Below the pieces are notes generated by a model that searched no databases, had not been told where the DNA came from, and saw only the letters and a program-made list of their open reading frames with translations. Below, in pieces: positions 37,857 to 47,021 of a stretch of DNA of 64,000 bases (its first letter is position 1; each line of letters begins with the position of its first letter). The translations under genes and the position numbers were made by a program. The stretch spans positions 209,224 to 273,223 of the forward strand of contig NZ_JAUNXR010000004.1 of the NCBI RefSeq assembly GCF_030539665.1, written 5' to 3'. The stretch is from Methanobrevibacter sp. (GTDB lineage: Archaea > Methanobacteriota > Methanobacteria > Methanobacteriales > Methanobacteriaceae).

Positions 37857-37914
37857 TTATTTATATTAAAATAACTTAAAATAATTATAGTATTGTATTA
37901 TATATTTCTCGTTA

Positions 37915-37987
<73 letters not shown>

Positions 37988-38025
37988 TTTAATTTTTTTA
38001 TAAAAATAAAACTCGTGATTAAATT

Positions 38026-39111
38026 ATGATATTAATTGCTCAAAATCATTTACAATTAATTGTTGAAGTATTTTTGATGTTATTGGTTTCATTTATATTT
38101 ATTATTAATTTAGCACCAATTTCATTAAGTATAGTGACATTCTTATCACTTTTTATTTCTGGTGGTTTAGTTCTTCTTTTTGGAGTAGATATTGTACTTC
38201 TTGTGGTTTCAGGTGGGCAAAGTGAATTTACACACCCTTATGGACCGTTTGCAGTTCTTGGAATTATCGCTGCTTTAGCATCGTTAAAGGTAATGGAAGA
38301 ATCGGGAGTTAATGTACATAGTCTTAAGAGATTTGTATATCTTTTAATCCTTTTAATTACAATATTTGGTGGATTGATGCACAGGTCTTTCTTATTATTA
38401 TGGATTGTTGGTTTATTCATAGGAAATTTAATAATTTCCAAATCTTTCAGACAAAAATCAGTGTTTACTATCAAAAGGATGTTTATATTCTTAGGTGCCG
38501 CACTTTTAGGTTTCCTGGGATTGGAAGGAATTGCTAGAGCCACTGGAATGACAATTTTCAGTCCGATGTTACGTCTTCAAAGAATTGAGCAATATTCATT
38601 ATCAAGTATTAAGATGGTGTTGAACAACACTCAGTTAATAGGTCATAGTGGAGCGGTTTCCTTTTGGGGAACTGAAGGTACTGCATTTGCTGAAGGGTAC
38701 ATTTCATTACCTATGCAATTAATTTTGGCATTTGGTTTACCATTCCCATTGTTCTTCGGTGTACTTGTAAATCAAAAGGATATTGTTGATTACATGCTTC
38801 CGGGAATTATGGGGTATACATTTGACTTTGGATATTTAGGTTTAATTGCTTTAATGATATTTGTTTTAGGAACAATTATTGTTGGATTTAAAGTATTGAC
38901 TATTTATAGGCAAAAAAGAGAAAGCAAAAACAAAAAATATTTAGGTAAGGAAGTATTATTAATTGGTGCGTTAACTGCATTTATCAGCCAGTCCTTAATT
39001 GGTTTATTTATCTTTAACAGAACAATTAATGGTATGGCATTGCTTTCGTATATGGTGATATCAGCATTTATTCTGTCAAATGCAATTACTTTAAAGAGAA
39101 GAAATAGTTAA
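38026..39111 (+). CDS. polytopic membrane protein of unknown function
   Basis: 361 residues with about nine or ten hydrophobic segments (N-terminal pair at ~10-30 and 33-58, then ~72-88, 100-130, 145-165, 225-245, 260-285, 310-330, 335-355). Conserved-looking polar loops include GGQSEFTHPYGPF, SGAVSFWGTEGTAFAEGY and IMGYTFDFGYLG. It may be a polysaccharide polymerase-like or transport protein, but no signature allows that claim. The downstream DUF1890 gene starts 14 bp later, suggesting one transcript with the DUF1894 and MetE genes. Confidence 0.7.
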   Translation: MILIAQNHLQLIVEVFLMLLVSFIFIINLAPISLSIVTFLSLFISGGLVLLFGVDIVLLVVSGGQSEFTHPYGPFAVLGIIAALASLKVMEESGVNVHSLKRFVYLLILLITIFGGLMHRSFLLLWIVGLFIGNLIISKSFRQKSVFTIKRMFIFLGAALLGFLGLEGIARATGMTIFSPMLRLQRIEQYSLSSIKMVLNNTQLIGHSGAVSFWGTEGTAFAEGYISLPMQLILAFGLPFPLFFGVLVNQKDIVDYMLPGIMGYTFDFGYLGLIALMIFVLGTIIVGFKVLTIYRQKRESKNKKYLGKEVLLIGALTAFISQSLIGLFIFNRTINGMALLSYMVISAFILSNAITLKRRNS

Positions 39112-39125
39112 AATTGGTGATAGTT

Positions 39126-39581
39126 ATGAAAAAAGCTTTAATATTATTGGGATGTCCTGAAGTTCCTTCACAAACTCCAATGGCGGTTTATGCTGCTTAT
39201 AAATTATCAAAATTAGATTATGATGTAACAATTGCTGCAAATCCTGCAGCAACCAAACTTGTAACAGTGTCTGATCCTGAAAACTATTATGTTCACAATT
39301 TGGTTGATTTGGATGAATGTTTAAATGAAATCGGTCCTGGGGATTTTGATTTGCTTGTTGGTTTTGTCCATAAGGATGCTGCGGCTTCATTTTTCGTGAC
39401 ATTTTACCATCTTCTTCAAACTAAATCAATAGCTTTGGTATTTGAAAAAGACCCTGAACTTCTTAAGGAATATAAGGATATAGTTGAGGAAAATACTGAT
39501 GCAGACATAGTTGCTGTTAGAGCATTCCATAATCCTACACCTTTAAGAGTAAGATTCGATAAAGCATTGGAGGGGTTATAA
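39126..39581 (+). CDS. DUF1890 family protein
   Basis: About 151 residues from ATG 39126 with a GGTGAT site (upstream TTG 39114 rejected). MKKALILLGCPEVPSQTPMAVY is the DUF1890 opening, a Rossmann-like start with a C-P-E motif; later LVGFVHKDAAASFFVTFYH and RAFHNPTPLRVRFDKAL. The family is confined largely to methanogens and its function is unknown. Its last codons overlap the DUF1894 ATG by 1 bp, so the two products are probably coupled in synthesis and function. Confidence 0.85.
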   Translation: MKKALILLGCPEVPSQTPMAVYAAYKLSKLDYDVTIAANPAATKLVTVSDPENYYVHNLVDLDECLNEIGPGDFDLLVGFVHKDAAASFFVTFYHLLQTKSIALVFEKDPELLKEYKDIVEENTDADIVAVRAFHNPTPLRVRFDKALEGL

Positions 39582-39880
39582 TGGCTTTTTGTTTAGAGAC
39601 TTATCTTCAACAATCTGATGACTATGAAATTCTTGCAAGTCAGGCAGGTTTTAAAGACTGTGCAATGATTATCCGTTTCAAATCTGATGAAATCATCAAC
39701 GTTAAACCTGGAGATGAAGTTTTAGGTGTTAGAATAATTGGAATACCTCCAATACCAATTGGAATTAAAAATGATGAAAAAAGAGTATTAATTCCATACA
39801 CTAAACCTTGTCATGGTACTGCTGTCGTAGAGTTGCCGATTGATGATGAGGAACTTGAAAAAATTAAAAAATTGGCTTGA
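39581..39880 (+). CDS. DUF1894 family protein
   Basis: 99 residues. Starts MAFCLETYLQQSDDYEIL and contains GVRIIGIPPIPIGIKNDEKRVLIPYTKPCHGT, the DUF1894 core, in a strand-rich small protein with several cysteines. Methanogen-restricted family of unknown role. It overlaps DUF1890 by 1 bp at its start; its stop is 5 bp before the MetE ATG. The three-gene linkage with methionine synthase suggests a role near methyl transfer, which is inference. Confidence 0.85.
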   Translation: MAFCLETYLQQSDDYEILASQAGFKDCAMIIRFKSDEIINVKPGDEVLGVRIIGIPPIPIGIKNDEKRVLIPYTKPCHGTAVVELPIDDEELEKIKKLA

Positions 39881-39885
39881 TTTCT

Positions 39886-40830
39886 ATGTATTCCACAGTA
39901 GTTGGCAGTTTTCCTGCTGATGTAGAGGAACCTGCTTCTTTTAAGGACAAACTTCTAAATGTTTTTAATTTATATGATCCTTACAAGTCAGCTATTAGAA
40001 AAGCCGTTTTCAAACAATTGGAAGCTGGCATTGATGTAATTTCTGATGGTCAGGTAAGGGGAGATATGGTAAGTTCTTTTACAAAATACATTCCTGGAAT
40101 GTCTTTGGAAGGAACTAATACTGTTATCAATGGCAAAATACAAAAACCAACTCAGGAAATAACCGTTAAAGATTTGAAGTATGCCAAATCTTTAATTAAT
40201 GAGTTTTTTGATGGCGATGTTCCTGAAAAAAAGGGGATTAAGGGTATTATAACCGGTCCGTCAACTATTGTTTTTTCTTCCAGAATTGCTTCTTTTTATA
40301 AAAATAAGAATGATGCTATTCTTGATTTGGCAAATAGTCTCAAATATGAAGTGATGGCTATTGAAAAAAATGTCAATCCAAAATATATTCAAATAGATGA
40401 ACCGTTCTTGTCTACTGGAATGGTTGACTTTAAAACTGCAAGGGAAGCCATTAGCATAATTTCCGAAAGTGTTGATGTTCCGATTTCTATGCATGTTTGT
40501 GGAAATCTGGATTCTGTTTTTAAGGAATTGACTAAGTTCAAAATTGATATTCTTGACTGTGAATTTGCAGGAAATGATGTTAATATTGATGTTTTAAGAG
40601 AAAATGTCGGTTTAATTAAAAATAAGAAAATAGGTTTTGGTTGCATAGATACTTCAGTAAATAAAGTTGATTCATATGCTGATGTTCAAAACCTTGTTCG
40701 TGAAGGCATAGATATTCTTGGAACTAATCATATTATTTTAGATCCTGATTGTGGTCTTAGAAGAGCTTCTCCTGATGTTGCCTTTGAAAAATTACAATTG
40801 ATTTCAAGAGCCGAAGAAGAATTTTCATAA
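39886..40830 (+). CDS. archaeal methionine synthase (MetE C-terminal-type)
   Basis: About 314 residues from ATG 39886. A single cobalamin-independent-type TIM barrel: STVVGSFPADVEEP at the start, ISDGQVRGDMVSSF, IQIDEPFLSTG, SMHVCGNLDSVF (zinc His and Cys) and GFGCIDTSVNKVDS with ILDPDCGLRRAS (second Cys). Archaeal forms lack the N-terminal half of bacterial MetE and take the methyl group from methylcobalamin-type donors rather than methyltetrahydrofolate polyglutamate. Downstream gene is the convergent cobalamin-pathway cbiF. Confidence 0.88.
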   Translation: MYSTVVGSFPADVEEPASFKDKLLNVFNLYDPYKSAIRKAVFKQLEAGIDVISDGQVRGDMVSSFTKYIPGMSLEGTNTVINGKIQKPTQEITVKDLKYAKSLINEFFDGDVPEKKGIKGIITGPSTIVFSSRIASFYKNKNDAILDLANSLKYEVMAIEKNVNPKYIQIDEPFLSTGMVDFKTAREAISIISESVDVPISMHVCGNLDSVFKELTKFKIDILDCEFAGNDVNIDVLRENVGLIKNKKIGFGCIDTSVNKVDSYADVQNLVREGIDILGTNHIILDPDCGLRRASPDVAFEKLQLISRAEEEFS

Positions 40831-40831
40831 C

Positions 40832-40839
40832 TTTTTTTT
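40832..40839 (+). terminator. oligo-T terminator after the MetE gene
   Basis: Eight T residues immediately after the stop codon, in the 7-bp gap before the convergent cbiF gene. Confidence 0.4.
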
Positions 40840-41590
40840 ATCTATATTCATGTTTAAATTTAGCATCATATAACTTAGATGGTGTAAAATCGCCAGGGTT
40901 TAATACATCTCCAACAATTATCATTGCAGTCTTTGTTATATTAGCTTCTTTTACTTTTTCTGCAATATCCTTGAGGGTTCCTTTAATTATTTCCTGGTCA
41001 TTCCAGGTTGCCTTTTTAACAACAGCTATTGGAGTATCTTCCGTATAGCCCTCAAGCAATTCCTCCACGACTTTGTCTATCATTCCAATACCTAAAAATA
41101 TGCACATTGTTGCTTCATGTTTAGAAAGACTTGCTATGCTTTCTTTTCTAGGTTTTGGTGTTCTTCCTTCAGGTCTAGTAATTATAACGGTTTGTGAAAT
41201 TTCAGGCAATGTTAATTCGGCTTCAAGGACAGATGCTGTTCCAAATAAGGAACTAACTCCTGGAATTATTTCATATTCTATATCATTTTTTTGAAGCTCA
41301 CGAATCTGTTCACCAATAGCTCCATAAATTGACGGATCACCAGTATGCACTCTTGCAACAAGTTTATCTTCAGCTATTCCTTCTTTGATTATCTCAATGA
41401 TTTCATCTAAATTAAGAACTGCACTATTGTAGACAACAGCATCCTCTTTTCTAACGTTCAAAACTTCTTTATTGACAAGTGAACCTGCATAAATTATAAT
41501 GTCGGCTTTTTCAATCGCATTTCTTCCTTTTACTGTGATGAGGTCAGGGTCTCCTGGACCAGCACCAATAAAAATTACTTTACCTTTCAT
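40838..41590 (-). CDS. cbiF: cobalt-precorrin-4 C11-methyltransferase
   Basis: 250 residues. Tetrapyrrole methylase fold: VIFIGAGPGDPDLITVKG (P-loop like SAM site), YAGSLVNKEVL, RVHTGDPSIYGAIGEQ, IIPGVSSLFGTASVLEAELTLPE and TRPEGRTP, the last being the CbiF/CobM hallmark. It methylates C11 of the corrin ring on the anaerobic cobalamin route, needed for corrinoid methyltransferases including methionine synthesis. Standalone on the minus strand. Confidence 0.93.
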   Translation of the reverse strand: MKGKVIFIGAGPGDPDLITVKGRNAIEKADIIIYAGSLVNKEVLNVRKEDAVVYNSAVLNLDEIIEIIKEGIAEDKLVARVHTGDPSIYGAIGEQIRELQKNDIEYEIIPGVSSLFGTASVLEAELTLPEISQTVIITRPEGRTPKPRKESIASLSKHEATMCIFLGIGMIDKVVEELLEGYTEDTPIAVVKKATWNDQEIIKGTLKDIAEKVKEANITKTAMIIVGDVLNPGDFTPSKLYDAKFKHEYR

Positions 41591-41712
41591 ATTATCTTAT
41601 TTGATATTTTTATTATATATTACTTTTGAGCAAGAGCTTTTTAATATCTTTAAATAAATTTCACATGATTATTTGAACAAATTATTTTAAACAACGCTTC
41701 AATTATCTAAAT

Positions 41713-42144
41713 ATGGATAATAAAGGGTTTATTTCAATTCAATATCTATTTTCTATATTTTTGATAATTTTAATTGCTACATTTATTTTATTCATGGCAA
41801 CCAATAATGCAAATTCTCAGCAGAATATTGCAATGCATTCCTATTCGCGGTTGGTTTTAGATGATGTTTGCGATAACATAAATCAGGTCAATTCAAACGG
41901 TGAAGGTTATAGCAAAGAATTTACTCTTCCCGACAAAATTTCCGGAAGCCCATACAAGCTGAAGGTTTCTAAAGATGATGTAATATTTCATGGAGGTGGC
42001 AGAACGGCAAAAAATCAGATAATGCCAATAAATCTGGTTAAGAATAATTTAAAAGTAGATTCTGTGGAATTGCATGGTGGAAATACTTACATTATTAAAA
42101 AGCATGAAAACAATGGGATATCTATTGATGGAGTGTGGATCTAA
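41713..42144 (+). CDS. pilin-like protein with divergent class III signal
   Basis: 143 residues. MDNKGFISIQYLFSIFLIILIATFILFMA mirrors the N-terminus of the next gene (MDNKG then hydrophobic helix) but replaces the consensus Q after the glycine by F and the E five residues later by Q. A soluble domain rich in polar residues follows. It looks like a minor or degenerate archaeal type IV pilin-like subunit. Its TAA overlaps the ATG of the second pilin-like gene by 1 bp, so the pair is coupled. Processing by the class III peptidase is uncertain. Confidence 0.6.
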   Translation: MDNKGFISIQYLFSIFLIILIATFILFMATNNANSQQNIAMHSYSRLVLDDVCDNINQVNSNGEGYSKEFTLPDKISGSPYKLKVSKDDVIFHGGGRTAKNQIMPINLVKNNLKVDSVELHGGNTYIIKKHENNGISIDGVWI

Positions 42145-42644
42145 TGGATAATAAAGGACAGTTGAGTATGGAATTCATATTTCTTGTAGGAGTTTTAATC
42201 GTGATTCTTGTTTCAAGCAGCATTTTTATTTTAAATGAAAACGAACTGATGGTTGCAATGGCCGCTGCAAGAAACGGTGTCAATGAGGGGATAGCTGTTG
42301 GTGACGTTGCCGTTTTTCCCGATGATGTGTATGGCGATTATGAAATTTCTAAAGATGATTTGCTAATTCCAAATTCGGTAAATCTAATTAAAATCAAGTA
42401 TAATTATATGGGTTTTGATTCTAGATACAATAAGGAAAAAATACAGTTTAATGTAACGGTAAGCTCAGATACGATAACTGATAAGAAAGAACAGGATTCG
42501 GTTGGTGATAGGATTAATTATAATTTAAGAAAATCTGTTGCATTATCTTTTAGCACAGAAAATTTGACTAATGGCCTTTTTAACCCAGTATTTTCAAAAC
42601 ATTATATTTATACAACTTCTAAAGTAAAATGGGTAAAAAATTAG
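42144..42644 (+). CDS. class III signal peptide (type IV pilin-like) protein
   Basis: 166 residues from ATG 42144 (an upstream GTG at 42135 lies within the previous gene). MDNKG is followed by Q6-L-S-M-E10-F-I-F-L14, an exact QxSxExxxL class III signal (DUF361), with cleavage expected after G5 by the EppA-type peptidase. The hydrophobic helix (~11-31) would form the pilus core; the rest is a soluble beta-rich domain. Probable surface pilus or adhesin subunit. Coupled to the upstream paralogue. Confidence 0.75.
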   Translation: MDNKGQLSMEFIFLVGVLIVILVSSSIFILNENELMVAMAAARNGVNEGIAVGDVAVFPDDVYGDYEISKDDLLIPNSVNLIKIKYNYMGFDSRYNKEKIQFNVTVSSDTITDKKEQDSVGDRINYNLRKSVALSFSTENLTNGLFNPVFSKHYIYTTSKVKWVKN

Positions 42645-42705
42645 GAGTATAATGTAACTTTAATATTAGAAATCTTTATATTTAATCATCCTCATATAAT
42701 TATAT

Positions 42706-43848
42706 ATGTTTGATAAATTACCTGTTTCTTCTGAAACAGAAAAAATATTAACCAAGGCTTTAGATGAGCCTATTTCTGTTGAAGAGGGAAATTATTTGAT
42801 GAATATTAAAGGATCAGATTTATATCCTTTACTCGCAACTGCTGATTATTTAAGAAGCAAAATCGTTGGAAATAAAGTCACATTCATTAATAATTGTAAT
42901 ATCAACTTTACTAATATTTGTACTGTAAGATGCGGATTCTGTGCCTTTGGAGTAGATGCAGACAATCCGGAAGCATATATTATGGATGATGAGTCTATAT
43001 TGGGAAAAGCGGCCCCTGCTGTTGAAAATGGTGCTCATGAATTCTGTCTGATGGGAGGAGTTCTTCCTGATGCAGACATAGAATATTATGAACATCTTCT
43101 AATGCTTTTAAAGGGGGAATTTCCAAATACATTAATTCATGGTTTTTCACCGACAATGATAAACGATGCTGCTAAAGTATCTGGAATAGATATAGCAGAA
43201 GCTTGTGAAAGACTTAAAGTTGCAGGACTCGATACTCTGCCTGGAACAGCTGCTGAAATTCTTACAGACAGGTCTAGGAAGATTATTTGTCCTGAAAAGG
43301 TATCTACACAGGAGTGGATTGATATTGTAAGAACCGCTCATGAAGTTGGAATCCCTGGTTCTGCAACCATCATGTATGGGCATGTAGAAACATTAGAAGA
43401 ACGTGTAGAACATATTGATATCATTAGAAACCTCCAGGAAGAGACTAAAGGTTTTACAGAATTTATCCCAATGACTTTCATGCATGAATATTCCCCTATA
43501 TTCTTAGAAGGTCAGAAAAATTTAGGAGCTTCAGGAACTGAGGATTTAAAACTCTATGCAGTTTCTAGATTGATGCTCCAAGATTTAGTTCCTAATATTC
43601 AAGTTTCTTGGGTAAAAATGGGATTCAGATTCGCTCAAGTAGCACTTACAGCTGGAGCTAATGATTTGGGTGGAACTCTTGGTGGAGACGAATTATCTGC
43701 TGCTTCTGGAGCACCTGATGGTGTTGAGGCTTCCATATCCACATTAAGTGATATGGTTAAAAACTTGGGAAGACACCCTATTGAAAGAAATTCAAAATAC
43801 ACTGAATTTTATCCTATTACGTCATCTGGGGAGATGGCATCTAAATAA
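42706..43848 (+). CDS. cofH: FO synthase subunit 2 (CofH)
   Basis: 380 residues, radical SAM. Cluster motif C72-x3-C76-x2-C79 (ICTVRCGFCA), NNCNINFTN before it, FCLMGGVLPD, GLDTLPGTAAEIL, TIMYGHVETLEERV and the C-terminal GANDLGGTLGGDELSAASGA. CofH joins 4-hydroxyphenyl radical from tyrosine to 5-amino-6-ribitylaminouracil; with CofG it makes the F420 chromophore. CofG is not in the window. An AT-rich promoter with TATA-like TTTATATT precedes it. Confidence 0.95.
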   Translation: MFDKLPVSSETEKILTKALDEPISVEEGNYLMNIKGSDLYPLLATADYLRSKIVGNKVTFINNCNINFTNICTVRCGFCAFGVDADNPEAYIMDDESILGKAAPAVENGAHEFCLMGGVLPDADIEYYEHLLMLLKGEFPNTLIHGFSPTMINDAAKVSGIDIAEACERLKVAGLDTLPGTAAEILTDRSRKIICPEKVSTQEWIDIVRTAHEVGIPGSATIMYGHVETLEERVEHIDIIRNLQEETKGFTEFIPMTFMHEYSPIFLEGQKNLGASGTEDLKLYAVSRLMLQDLVPNIQVSWVKMGFRFAQVALTAGANDLGGTLGGDELSAASGAPDGVEASISTLSDMVKNLGRHPIERNSKYTEFYPITSSGEMASK

Positions 43849-43865
43849 ATTTAATTAATGATAAC

Positions 43866-44543
43866 ATGGATTTTTACGATATTATACCATTAATAATAGT
43901 TTACGTTTATGTTGCAATCGTTTTCGTATCTTCGGAAAAGTTTTTGAAACATAAACCTGAACTATCTCGTAAATTCCTACATATTATGGTAGGAAATTGT
44001 ATTTTTATAATGCCTTTCTTTAAAGACCCTATGGTTATGGTTTACTTCTTAACATTGCCATTGACTGTCTTCGCGTTCTTGTTAACCAAATATTCCCCAA
44101 TTCAAATTCAAAACACTGCTACTGAAGCAGGTCATGATTTGGGATTGGTATATTATGCTGGAATTTGGACTATTTTAATATTCTTATTGCCTAATCACTT
44201 ATGGATTGTTGCATTGGCTATTGCTTCTATGGTATACGGTGACGGTTTTGCTTCAGTGGTTGGTCAACAATACGGTAAACATAAATATAATATATCAGGA
44301 GACCCTAAATCAGTTGAAGGTTCAATAACTATGTTTATTGTTATTATTTTAGCTTCAATTGTTGTATTTGCATTCTATAATGCTATCGGTTATCCAAGCA
44401 CTCCTGCTTTAAACATTCCGATTATTATTTTAATGAGTTTAATAGCTACTGTTGCTGAAGCTTCAACTCCTAAAGGATTGGATAACGTTTCAGTTTGTAT
44501 TGTAACTGCTATTTTATATTATGTTATTATGGTGGTATTTTGA
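43866..44543 (+). CDS. dolichol/diacylglycerol kinase-like membrane protein (SEC59/CTP-type)
   Basis: 225 residues, about seven hydrophobic segments. The motifs KFLHIMVGNCIF, VYGDGFASVVGQQYGKHKY and GDPKSVEGSITMFI are those of the archaeal phosphatidate cytidylyltransferase/dolichol kinase (CTP-using polyprenol kinase) family. It probably phosphorylates or activates a polyprenol or ether-lipid alcohol at the membrane. It begins 17 bp after cofH and its TGA overlaps the thymidylate kinase start by 3 bp. Confidence 0.8.
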   Translation: MDFYDIIPLIIVYVYVAIVFVSSEKFLKHKPELSRKFLHIMVGNCIFIMPFFKDPMVMVYFLTLPLTVFAFLLTKYSPIQIQNTATEAGHDLGLVYYAGIWTILIFLLPNHLWIVALAIASMVYGDGFASVVGQQYGKHKYNISGDPKSVEGSITMFIVIILASIVVFAFYNAIGYPSTPALNIPIIILMSLIATVAEASTPKGLDNVSVCIVTAILYYVIMVVF

Positions 44544-45112
44544 AATTTATTGTAATTGACGGTCTTGATGGATCTGGAAAGGACACACAGGTTAATCTGT
44601 TGGAGGATATGTATAGAAGCCAAGGAAAGAATGTTGTGATTCGTTCTCATCCATCCCCTGACAATTACTTTGGATTAAAATCAAAAGAGGCTTTATTAAA
44701 AACCGGAAAATTAAATCATTTGAAGGCTACCCTATTTTTTGCTGGGGATGCAATCAGATCAGTAATAAAATATTATTATGGTAGTGATGACATTGATGTT
44801 CTTATTTTTTCAAGATATATCATGTCTGTCGTTTATCTTCCGAATGTAATTAATATAATTGTTTATAAGATAGTTTCAATCGTTTTGCCCACTTCAAACT
44901 ACATGTTCTTTTTGGATGTTTCCCCTGAGGAATCTTTAAGAAGAATAGCTATACGTTCTGAAGATACCGAAATGTTTGAAAATTACGATTCTCTTGAAAA
45001 AGCAAGGGAAAAATCAAAAAAAGTTGCCGACGATTGGCATGTTATCCCTGGAGACGGGGATGCGATGGATATTGGTAATAAAATAAAAAGTATTTGTTTA
45101 GAAGATTCATAA
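44540..45112 (+). CDS. thymidylate kinase-like protein
   Basis: About 190 residues from TTG 44540, which has GGTGGT 6 bp upstream and gives MKFIVIDGLDGSGKDTQVNLLED, the normal thymidylate kinase start; the frame upstream only overlaps the preceding gene. Walker A GLDGSGKDT at ~8-16, RSHPSPDNYFG, a FSRYIMS segment (DRY-equivalent, with S in place of D) and FLDVSPEESLRRI with a lid RIAIRSE. dTMP to dTDP kinase, or a related nucleotide/polyprenol-pathway kinase given the altered DRY motif. Overlaps the convergent small gene by 6 bp. Confidence 0.75.
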   Translation: MKFIVIDGLDGSGKDTQVNLLEDMYRSQGKNVVIRSHPSPDNYFGLKSKEALLKTGKLNHLKATLFFAGDAIRSVIKYYYGSDDIDVLIFSRYIMSVVYLPNVINIIVYKIVSIVLPTSNYMFFLDVSPEESLRRIAIRSEDTEMFENYDSLEKAREKSKKVADDWHVIPGDGDAMDIGNKIKSICLEDS

Positions 45113-45364
45113 AACTTCTTTTATGCCGTCTTCTGTTATTATTAATATTGAGTTTATATTCTTTAAATGAACTGAAGCTATTGGATGATTCTGCACATGT
45201 TCATTCATAAGCATTAATTCTTCTTCTGTTATTATAACCCAATTTACATCATAAACAACAATGCTGTTTACAATTAAGCCTAAGTATTTTGGGATATATA
45301 TGTTTTCATTATTTTTTTCGAAGTATTCACTTTCTTCTAATATTTCTTTTAGTATTTGATTCAT
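45107..45364 (-). CDS. small hypothetical protein downstream of priS
   Basis: 85 residues, no recognised family. A short N-terminal helix (MNQILKEILEESEYF) is followed by alternating hydrophobic strands (YLGLIVNSIVVYDVNWVIITEEEL, INSILIITEDGI). It starts 15 bp after the priS stop on the same strand and so shares its transcript. Roadblock-like or regulatory folds can look like this, but I cannot support a claim. Confidence 0.6.
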   Translation of the reverse strand: MNQILKEILEESEYFEKNNENIYIPKYLGLIVNSIVVYDVNWVIITEEELMLMNEHVQNHPIASVHLKNINSILIITEDGIKEVL

Positions 45365-45379
45365 GGTATCATCTTCTTA

Positions 45380-46351
45380 TTAGTTTCTTTCATAAACAAA
45401 TTTTGGAACAGCTTCTTTAAACGGATCAAAGGTTTCTCTATTTTTCACTTCAACACATTTCATGCTTACTTTGGAATGAAGTGATGAAGGTAAACGCAAT
45501 ATCCTTTTTAAATCTATTGATACTTTTGCATCAATTGTTTCAAGATTTGTTCTGGCCATTGCCTTTGTTAGTTTTTTATAACGAATTGGTCCGATGTTGT
45601 TTTTAAACATTCCCCATTGTCCCTCATCAACCAAATGACGATATTTTATGATATCCTTCATTAAAGGTTTATTGATGCCGTCTATCTGCTCGTTTCCAAC
45701 AAGATGTTGGATATTGTATTTTACTCTTTGCGTAAATACTTTTGGATATCCTATCGGTATTGAGAAATGCTCGAAGTTGAATGATTTGTTGGATAGATTG
45801 GAGTTTGAAAATTCGGTATTGGGCACTTCTGCACCTGCAGCATACTTTAACAATTCTCCTCTAAGCTCACTTCCCTCTGTCATTACTTCCTCATCAAGAA
45901 TTCTTATGTGGTAACCTCTTCCAGAGTATATTAAATGAATGTTTTGAAGGCCTAAATCGTCTTCTAATGTGTCAATGAGGTTATTGACGATTTCTTTAGC
46001 TTCTCCAAGACAAACTTCACAAACGCCGTCGCACTGGCAGGTTCTGATTGGAATATCTTTTGCATCCACATCAAAAATGAATTCTGCCTTTTGCCAATCC
46101 TGCCTTTTTGAAGGGTTGTTATAGAAAGCAACAGAGACATAGGCTGCAAATGGTGACTTGTACCTTAGGAATTTTCTTAAAGACTCCTTTCCCTTAAACA
46201 CTTTGTACCTATCATTTGGTCCATTTCCTATATGGTCAAAACCAAACTCTCTTTTTGTTATTTCCTTGCTTATAAAGTCAGGCAAATCTTTTTCAGACCA
46301 TTCTTCCCTATAATACTGTCTTCTTTCTTTCAAAGTAGCTTTAGAGAACAT
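45380..46351 (-). CDS. priS: DNA primase small (catalytic) subunit PriS
   Basis: About 323 residues from ATG 46351 ([18 protein letters not shown]); an ATG at 46360 is also in frame, but the spacing of a TGATT site favours the inner one. Catalytic FDVDAKDIP (metal-binding aspartates), zinc region [19 protein letters not shown] and [11 protein letters not shown]. PriS synthesises RNA/DNA primers with PriL. Unusually, priL (47018-48355) is not adjacent: a gene on the opposite strand intervenes. Followed by a small hypothetical gene. Confidence 0.93.
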   Translation of the reverse strand: MFSKATLKERRQYYREEWSEKDLPDFISKEITKREFGFDHIGNGPNDRYKVFKGKESLRKFLRYKSPFAAYVSVAFYNNPSKRQDWQKAEFIFDVDAKDIPIRTCQCDGVCEVCLGEAKEIVNNLIDTLEDDLGLQNIHLIYSGRGYHIRILDEEVMTEGSELRGELLKYAAGAEVPNTEFSNSNLSNKSFNFEHFSIPIGYPKVFTQRVKYNIQHLVGNEQIDGINKPLMKDIIKYRHLVDEGQWGMFKNNIGPIRYKKLTKAMARTNLETIDAKVSIDLKRILRLPSSLHSKVSMKCVEVKNRETFDPFKEAVPKFVYERN

Positions 46352-46502
46352 AAAAATCATTTATTTAATATTTATTTTTCCATTCATTCAGTTATTATTT
46401 TAAGATTATTAATAAAAATAATTTGTGATTTTTAAAATTAATAGAAATAGTTATAAAGGTTTAAATTAATATTAGGTTTTGATAATAATTAAGGTGATAG
46501 AT

Positions 46503-47021
46503 ATGGAAGAAGAGTATATTGAAGTTATAGGTGTAGAGCAACTTAAAACTATTTTAACAACTTTAAGTCCTAAAGACATTGTTGAATTTGCTTATAGGAA
46601 ATGGATTCCTTGTCAAAGGTCAGGTTACACCATTCTTAATCTAGAAACTGGTGAGGTTTCAGGTTTAGGTGTTGAACAAAACCAATTGCCTTTAGACGAT
46701 AGCTTATTCATAGTATTATACACAATAATGGCCATTGAAAACCCTGTAAAACCGGAAGATTTCCTTTCAGAAGAGGAATTGGAGGAGTATGATGAATTTA
46801 AGGATGATGATCCATCTGAATACACTCCAGACATTTTATCTGAATTCTGTAAAGAGGAAGGAATTGACGAGGATGAAAGAAAAATCAGTGTTTTAGCTGA
46901 CAGATTTGAAGAAAACGAATATTGGAATTACAATAAATGGGAAACTGGTGTTTTAAATGAATATTATGATGCTATTCAAGAGGAGCATTATACATTTAAA
47001 ACTGTTGATGAAGAAGTTTAA
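46503..47021 (+). CDS. acidic hypothetical protein between priS and priL
   Basis: About 172 residues from ATG 46503 (AAGGTGATAGAT upstream; the frame opens at 46479). Highly acidic throughout, with runs such as SEEELEEYDEFKDDD. N-terminal VEQLKTILTTLSPKDIVEFAYRKWIP suggests helices; a YTILNLETGEVSGLG strand pair follows. No family recognised. It sits on the strand opposite to priS and priL, divergent from priS and ending 3 bp into the priL stop region. Confidence 0.65.
   Translation: MEEEYIEVIGVEQLKTILTTLSPKDIVEFAYRKWIPCQRSGYTILNLETGEVSGLGVEQNQLPLDDSLFIVLYTIMAIENPVKPEDFLSEEELEEYDEFKDDDPSEYTPDILSEFCKEEGIDEDERKISVLADRFEENEYWNYNKWETGVLNEYYDAIQEEHYTFKTVDEEV

Noticed and set aside
38238..38543. 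101-codon minus-strand frame within the membrane protein gene
   Set aside because: Antisense shadow of transmembrane coding sequence without ribosome site.
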